Shown here: piece by piece, positions 60,541 to 64,000 of the stretch | How positions within the stretch are numbered: the stretch's first letter is position 1 | Layout: the number at the start of each line of letters is the position of its first letter | From: Endoryza foliicola | Lineage (GTDB): Bacteria; Bacteroidota; Bacteroidia; Chitinophagales; Chitinophagaceae | Direction: 5' to 3' | Assembly: GCA_965226965.1 (NCBI GenBank) | Contig: OZ245715.1 | Location: forward strand, 2,170,001-2,234,000 | Length of the DNA: 64,000 nucleotides | The notes under the pieces: generated by a model | What the model saw: only the letters and a program-made list of their open reading frames with translations | Database searches by the model: none | Told to the model about the DNA's origin: nothing | Made by a program: the position numbers and the translations under genes

Positions 60541-60675
60541 TTTTTGACCACGGATAGCACAGATTAAAACAGATAAACACAGATTAGAGTACAAGTATTT
60601 AATTTTGCTGATTGAACAAGAGCCTCTAATCTGTGTAAATCGGCTGCTAAAATCTGTGCTATCTGTGGTCAAAAA
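60541..60675. repeat. Inverted pair of E modules forming a long hairpin
   Basis: The left arm (60541-60589) begins TTTTTGACCACGGATAGCAC and ends CACAGATTAGAG. The right arm (60624-60675) is its imperfect reverse complement, from CTCTAATCTGTG to ATCTGTGGTCAAAAA. The spacer is about 34 bp. Single E copies occur at 41095, 53345, 54990 and 58236. A G-type CCTAAAGCC array follows to about 60730. Confidence 0.82.
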
Positions 60676-60771
60676 GGCCTAAAGCCTAAGGCCTAATGCC
60701 TAGAACACTGAACCTAAAAACTTAAAACTTGATCTAAAGGCTATCAGTAGTGAAAATTTTAAGACTAGCGT

Positions 60772-61353
60772 TTAACAAATCCTCACAAACACCTCTCTCC
60801 CCATTCTCGGCTTAATAGAATTATAACAAGGAGCTATTTCAACGAACATAAAGAATCGAGTGAAAAGAGCTTGGTATTCAGATTGGTGCCCACCGAAGGG
60901 AGGTCCGCCCGGGAAATCGGTATTGAACAGTACGCCCACTAACTTGCCATTGGGCGCCAGGAGGGTTTTCATTTTAAGCGCATAGTCTTGACGAAGCGAA
61001 GGGTCTAAAGCGCAAAAGAAAGTTTGTTCAAAAATTAGATCAAAGGATCCGGTGAATTCAAGGAAATTGGCATTCACAACTTTTAATCCTTTCTCAATTG
61101 CTTGGGCGTTTGAAGATATCAGTTTGTCGCAAACTTCTTTTGAGATATCCACTACCGTTACATCACTAAATCCTTTCTCAATTAAATACAGGGCTTCATA
61201 GTTGTTTCCACCACCGGGAATCAGAATTCGAATGTTTTTATCGTTCAATTGATCGATGTATTCTTTCAAAGGATCGCTCACGGATCCAATATCCCATCCG
61301 GTTTCTTTGTTTTTATAGCGTTCATCCCAGTAATTGGCGTCGAGTGTTGGCAT
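60772..61353 (-). CDS. TPMT-like SAM-dependent methyltransferase
   Basis: A 193-residue methyltransferase of the thiopurine-methyltransferase-like group. The N-terminus NYWDERYKNKETGWDIG is the family hallmark. Motif I is ILIPGGGNNYEALYL and the post-I Asp is in VTVVDISKEV. The sequence FEQTFFCALDPSLRQDY follows, as in halide/thiol methyltransferases of plants and bacteria. The acceptor could be a thiol, halide or chalcogenide. A near-consensus -7 element (TATCTTTA) lies just upstream. Confidence 0.9.
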   Translation of the reverse strand: MPTLDANYWDERYKNKETGWDIGSVSDPLKEYIDQLNDKNIRILIPGGGNNYEALYLIEKGFSDVTVVDISKEVCDKLISSNAQAIEKGLKVVNANFLEFTGSFDLIFEQTFFCALDPSLRQDYALKMKTLLAPNGKLVGVLFNTDFPGGPPFGGHQSEYQALFTRFFMFVEIAPCYNSIKPRMGREVFVRIC

Positions 61354-61383
61354 GGGGGAGTTTTGGGGTAAAGATAGGGAAGA

Positions 61384-61815
61384 ATGAGACGCAGAGTTGT
61401 TTTTGGACGCAGAGTGGGCGGAGGCGCCGAGGAACGCAGAGAGATTTTTTTTGGACGCAGAGATGGCGGAGTCGCTGAGCTACGCAGAGGAATTACGTTG
61501 CGTACCGTTACGTGGTCCCTGAGCCAACCGGAGGTTGAGTCGAAGGGCGTTGTTACGTTGCGGTAGAGTAAACTGATTGGAATACAGGATTCACCGCAGA
61601 GTCCGCGAAGAGCGCGAAGAAGTCGCAGAGAGGGTTTTTCGTTGCGTACCGTTGCGTTCGTTGAGTCTTTGCGGTAGAGGGAAAAGATTGAAGAATTAGG
61701 GTCACCGCAGAGCCCGCGAAGAGCGCAAAGAAGTCGCAAAGAGTATTTTATATTTCTCCGCGCATCTCTTTCCCTCCTTCTCTCCGCGATGAACAAGAGG
61801 AACGCGGAGATACAG
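61384..61815 (+). repeat. H/F-type repeat field
   Basis: GACGCAGAGTTGTTTTTGG and two further GACGCAGAG units, a palindrome GGTCCCTGAGCC ... GAGTCGAAGGG, then CACCGCAGAGTCCGCGAAGAG twice (about 61591 and 61703) and CTCTTTCCCTCCTTCTCTCC. Open frames on the minus strand here translate to a recurring LRLLRALRGLCGE pattern but are repeat artefacts. No gene is credited in 61354-61847. Confidence 0.8.
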
Positions 61816-61847
61816 AGGTTTATGATAAACAGGATTCAACAAGTATA

Positions 61848-62096
61848 CTACCAAAAAGTATAATTAAACTCCTCTCCGGAAACCGCTTTCGTATCAATAT
61901 CAATAAACCTATCCGGTTTAAGACTCATCCTCAAAACTATTTTTACAATCAAGCCCTTTGCATCGTACGTAAAATACCTCGACATCCCATTCGCTACAAC
62001 AATCGATTCAATGCGCCTCATTTCATCATAATTGTAAATCACCTCTCCGCAATTCTCCTCAGCATTGAAATAAGTACAAATTTCATTAGTAGGCAA
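61848..62096 (-). CDS. Small hypothetical protein with YD-repeat-like core, 82 aa
   Basis: The middle reads VIYNYDEMRRIESIVVANGM and SRYFTYDAKGLIVKIVL, which resembles one or two YD (Rhs-type) repeats. There is no signal peptide, the start is TTG, and no ATG is available. It could be a small orphan, or the remnant of a longer YD-repeat protein truncated by the repeat field to its left. Codon use looks normal for the window. Confidence 0.5.
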   Translation of the reverse strand: MPTNEICTYFNAEENCGEVIYNYDEMRRIESIVVANGMSRYFTYDAKGLIVKIVLRMSLKPDRFIDIDTKAVSGEEFNYTFW

Positions 62097-62132
62097 AATG
62101 CTATGTTGAATTAAAGTATGGCGTTTTTGCTT

Positions 62133-62306
62133 TTACTTCCCTCCTTTATAAATAGCTAAGGCGATGGTGGCTCCGGCAATTATAATTGCTCCGGAACTTA
62201 TATGTGTATGTCTTGTTTCTCCGTAACTACTAAATCCATTTATTAACACGCCAAACCCAATTACAAGAATGGCTAAAAACAAGTAGGGGAGTAATTTAGA
62301 TATCAT
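62133..62306 (-). CDS. Small membrane protein, 57 aa
   Basis: ATG 62306 to TAA 62133. Two membrane helices are predicted: LLPYLFLAILVIGFGVLING and AIIIAGATIALAIYK, separated by a polar turn with GETRHTHIS. The GGK C-terminus is cytoplasmic by charge. It follows the phylum's pattern of short two-helix proteins of unknown role. It is too short for standard gene thresholds, but it has an ATG, a balanced topology and lies clear of repeats. Confidence 0.6.
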   Translation of the reverse strand: MISKLLPYLFLAILVIGFGVLINGFSSYGETRHTHISSGAIIIAGATIALAIYKGGK

Positions 62307-62339
62307 TGGTATGCTATTTTACTAAAGTTAGGGAAAAAT

Positions 62340-62590
62340 TGTGAAGTGTAGGGGATCGCAGAGTTAGGAGAGTCGCTGAGCTACGCAGAGGGATTTACGT
62401 CGCGTATCTTTGCGTTCGTTGTTACTTTGCGGTAGAGGGAAAAGATTGAAGAATTAGGAAGACGCAGAGGAACGCAGAGTGAATTTAGAATTCTTCTCCG
62501 CGTCTCTCTTTCTCTCCTTCTCTCCGCGATGAATAAGGTTCACCGCTGAGCCCGCGAAGAGCGCTAAGAAGTCGCAAAGAGTCTTTCTTT
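62340..62590 (+). repeat. H/F-type repeat field
   Basis: GCAGAGTTAGGAGAGTCGCTG and GACGCAGAGGAACGCAGAG units, CTCTCTTTCTCTCCTTCTCTC, and CACCGCTGAGCCCGCGAAGAG ending GTCGCAAAGAG. Parallel to 61384-61815. No gene. Confidence 0.75.
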
Positions 62591-62592
62591 GT

Positions 62593-63312
62593 TTAATGTA
62601 GTAAATTATAAAGAAAATGTGCCACCGCTCTCCAACCACTCGTATCAAAGAGAAAAATCTCTACAATATTCTCAAGAATGATAAACAAGCCTCCATATAA
62701 CAAAGCCGGGTGTATCTTTTTATTCTTCAACCAATCCCAGATAAAAGCCACAATAATCAAACTATCTGCCAACACCACTGCAAACCAAATATCCGGTCTG
62801 TCAATACTAGGGAAGTAGTGCCTCCAACGGAACCAAGCAGGCCAAAGCAGCACAATGGTAGCCAACAGCATGAACCGTTTATGTGCCTGAGGTTTTTTTC
62901 GGTAGACGATCCCCAAACCAACAAGACTCAAAAACATCGTTGCCGAGGTAATAGAACCAACAATTGAAGAGATGGCAATTTCTCCAAGACCTTCAGCCAG
63001 TTCTCGTTCAATTTGGAAAAGAATGGCGGGGATGATTGAAATGGCTGCTCCTAATGCTATAAGTGTAGACCATTTACCGAGGCGTATATGCAGCCTGTAC
63101 TGTTTCTCTTGAATGAACAGGCTCTGTATTAAAAAAATAGCAGCCCAATTAAACGCGAATGCAGCATGCAGGAAAATAGTCCAGGGCCAGGATTTTGAAC
63201 CAATAATAAGCGGGATAACAAAAGTTCTTGTAAAACCAACAACAATAGCAAAAAGCCCGATAAGTGCAATAACGGTGAAGAAGGAGGGCTTTTTTTTCAA
63301 TTGTGTGTTCAT
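62593..63312 (-). CDS. Seven-helix membrane protein, 239 aa
   Basis: About seven hydrophobic segments (near residues 12-35, 45-63, 80-98, 112-133, 145-160, 175-193 and 200-218) with conserved-looking His in LHAAFAFNWAAIF, YRLHIRLGKW and PQAHKRFML. Paired His in membrane helices recall heme-binding or cytochrome b561-like proteins, but no exact family is recognised. ATG 63312 is preferred over an upstream TTG. Function unknown. Confidence 0.75.
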   Translation of the reverse strand: MNTQLKKKPSFFTVIALIGLFAIVVGFTRTFVIPLIIGSKSWPWTIFLHAAFAFNWAAIFLIQSLFIQEKQYRLHIRLGKWSTLIALGAAISIIPAILFQIERELAEGLGEIAISSIVGSITSATMFLSLVGLGIVYRKKPQAHKRFMLLATIVLLWPAWFRWRHYFPSIDRPDIWFAVVLADSLIIVAFIWDWLKNKKIHPALLYGGLFIILENIVEIFLFDTSGWRAVAHFLYNLLH

Positions 63313-63437
63313 GTACAAGATTGAAGGTACTACAACTTTCTCAAAGCATAGAATCCTACAAGCGTAAGGATGATCCCGCCGATTAACGAGATGTAGAACC
63401 CCTTTCTCTCAGTGTTTTGATATTTTTTTTACTAATG

Positions 63438-63968
63438 CTATTTCAACTTGATGGTTTTACCTAGGGCGAATAGGACTTTGTCCACATGAAACATATAATC
63501 TTCAATTCCTTTCAATTTTACTAAGTTTTGAAGCCATTCCTTGTATTCATAAATTAGGTGTTTATGCTGCCGGTTTATTACTCCTATTTTTCTGATCTTC
63601 TCAAATTCTCGTTCATCGGTGGCTTTGTGAAGTGCGAAAGCTCTTAATACATGCTGGTCAATAATTGGCTCAGTAGATTTTTTGGCAAGATGCTTCCCAA
63701 ATTGATAAAAAACTAGTGCATCTTCTTGCTCAGATTCTTTTTCTTCTTCATTTGCCTTGTTAATGCCATTTATAATATGTTTTAGCTTTTTTAAGTCTCC
63801 ATTTTTCCAAATTAGCGCATAGAGAAGTTTTGCCAAAGGATCTTTGATTTTTCCAATTTCATGATGGTTCAATTCAAATTCTGAATCTAGGATATCGTTA
63901 TTCTGGAGTACTTTTATATCATTTGCTGTTATTTCAAATTCTAATCTTGGGTACTTTACTTCATCCAT
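63438..63968 (-). CDS. Hypothetical protein, 176 aa
   Basis: A charged, mainly helical soluble protein (KYPRLEFEITANDIKVLQNND, LKKLKHIINGINKANEEEKESEQED, FEKIRKIGVINRQHKHLIYEYKEW). There is no signal peptide or membrane segment and no recognised family. It may belong to an operon that continues beyond the window. Confidence 0.65.
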   Translation of the reverse strand: MDEVKYPRLEFEITANDIKVLQNNDILDSEFELNHHEIGKIKDPLAKLLYALIWKNGDLKKLKHIINGINKANEEEKESEQEDALVFYQFGKHLAKKSTEPIIDQHVLRAFALHKATDEREFEKIRKIGVINRQHKHLIYEYKEWLQNLVKLKGIEDYMFHVDKVLFALGKTIKLK

Positions 63969-64000
63969 TAAGTTTGGACTAATTTCTGAGTCGCGTATCA

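Noticed and set aside
61278..61796. A 172-codon minus-strand frame
   Set aside because: It reads F/H repeats into a recurring LRLLRALRGLCGE pattern and overlaps the true start of the TPMT-like gene; the same pattern appears in the upstream extension of the 54153-54617 gene.
63330..63437. Minus-strand remnant encoding GFYISLIGGIILTLVGFYAL and a stop
   Set aside because: It looks like a single membrane helix, but no ATG, GTG or TTG is in frame before an upstream stop; possibly a decayed small gene, not supportable as a CDS.

Overview
The window comes from a Bacteroidota chromosome, most likely the family Chitinophagaceae. The evidence is a SusC/SusD pair, a type IX secretion (T9SS) C-terminal sorting domain, TAnnTTTG-type -7 promoter elements in place of E. 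coli-like ones, the bacillithiol deacetylase BshB1, and almost no Shine-Dalgarno sequences. No rRNA, tRNA, CRISPR array, transposase, integrase or prophage gene is visible.

Layout. 1-1787 (minus): a polyphosphate/outer-membrane group (DUF2490, DUF4956, VTC domain). 1947-13439 (plus): an HD hydrolase, an ADP/ATP-carrier-like membrane protein with HEAT repeats, a stand-alone cyclic-nucleotide-binding protein, an 1816-residue T9SS-exported subtilisin-like protein and a TPR adenylate cyclase, which together look like a cAMP-linked neighbourhood. 13414-21205 (minus): antiporter, TolB-like protein, S41 peptidase, GH43 and a tightly overlapping VOC/VOC/AHSA1/HD operon, divergent from a GlxA-type regulator. 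22322-30075 (minus): gcvP, MBL hydrolase, YkgJ-type protein, MFS exporter, deoxynucleoside kinase, folK. 30136-43241 (plus): sppA, an ABC-2 permease operon, a DeoR regulator with SusC/SusD, a methyltransferase, bioA and a tiny membrane peptide. 43293-49484: a DUF4139/MuiA protein, sucC (minus), bshB1 and a fatty acid desaturase. 49607-57689 (minus): an ECF sigma factor with a membrane partner, small hypotheticals, and a NarL-type two-component operon. 58469-60455 (plus): aguB-aguA for agmatine to putrescine. 60772-63968 (minus): a TPMT-like methyltransferase and small unknowns.

The most unusual aspect is the intergenic DNA. From about 25.3 kb onward most gaps longer than 300 bp are filled by a mosaic of recurring modules in a conserved order: (A) AT-rich TTAATAATTAATAATG; (B) purine-rich GAGGAACGAGGA; (C) GC-rich CGCTGCGCCGCCGCGG; (D) a 58-bp CTTGTCCTGAGC...GTCGAAGGA unit nested inside C; (E) GACCACGGATAGCACAGATT; (F) CACCGCAAAGTCCGC with an associated GACGCAGAG segment; (G) CCTAAAGCC. 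Copies occur in both orientations, D has filled and empty sites, and a B-type stretch interrupts bioA while keeping the reading frame. No mobilising enzyme is encoded here, so these would have to be non-autonomous elements or products of recombination or replication. I consider this repeat system, together with the bioA insertion, the best candidate for something undescribed. All of it rests on reading by eye; no alignments or searches were run.
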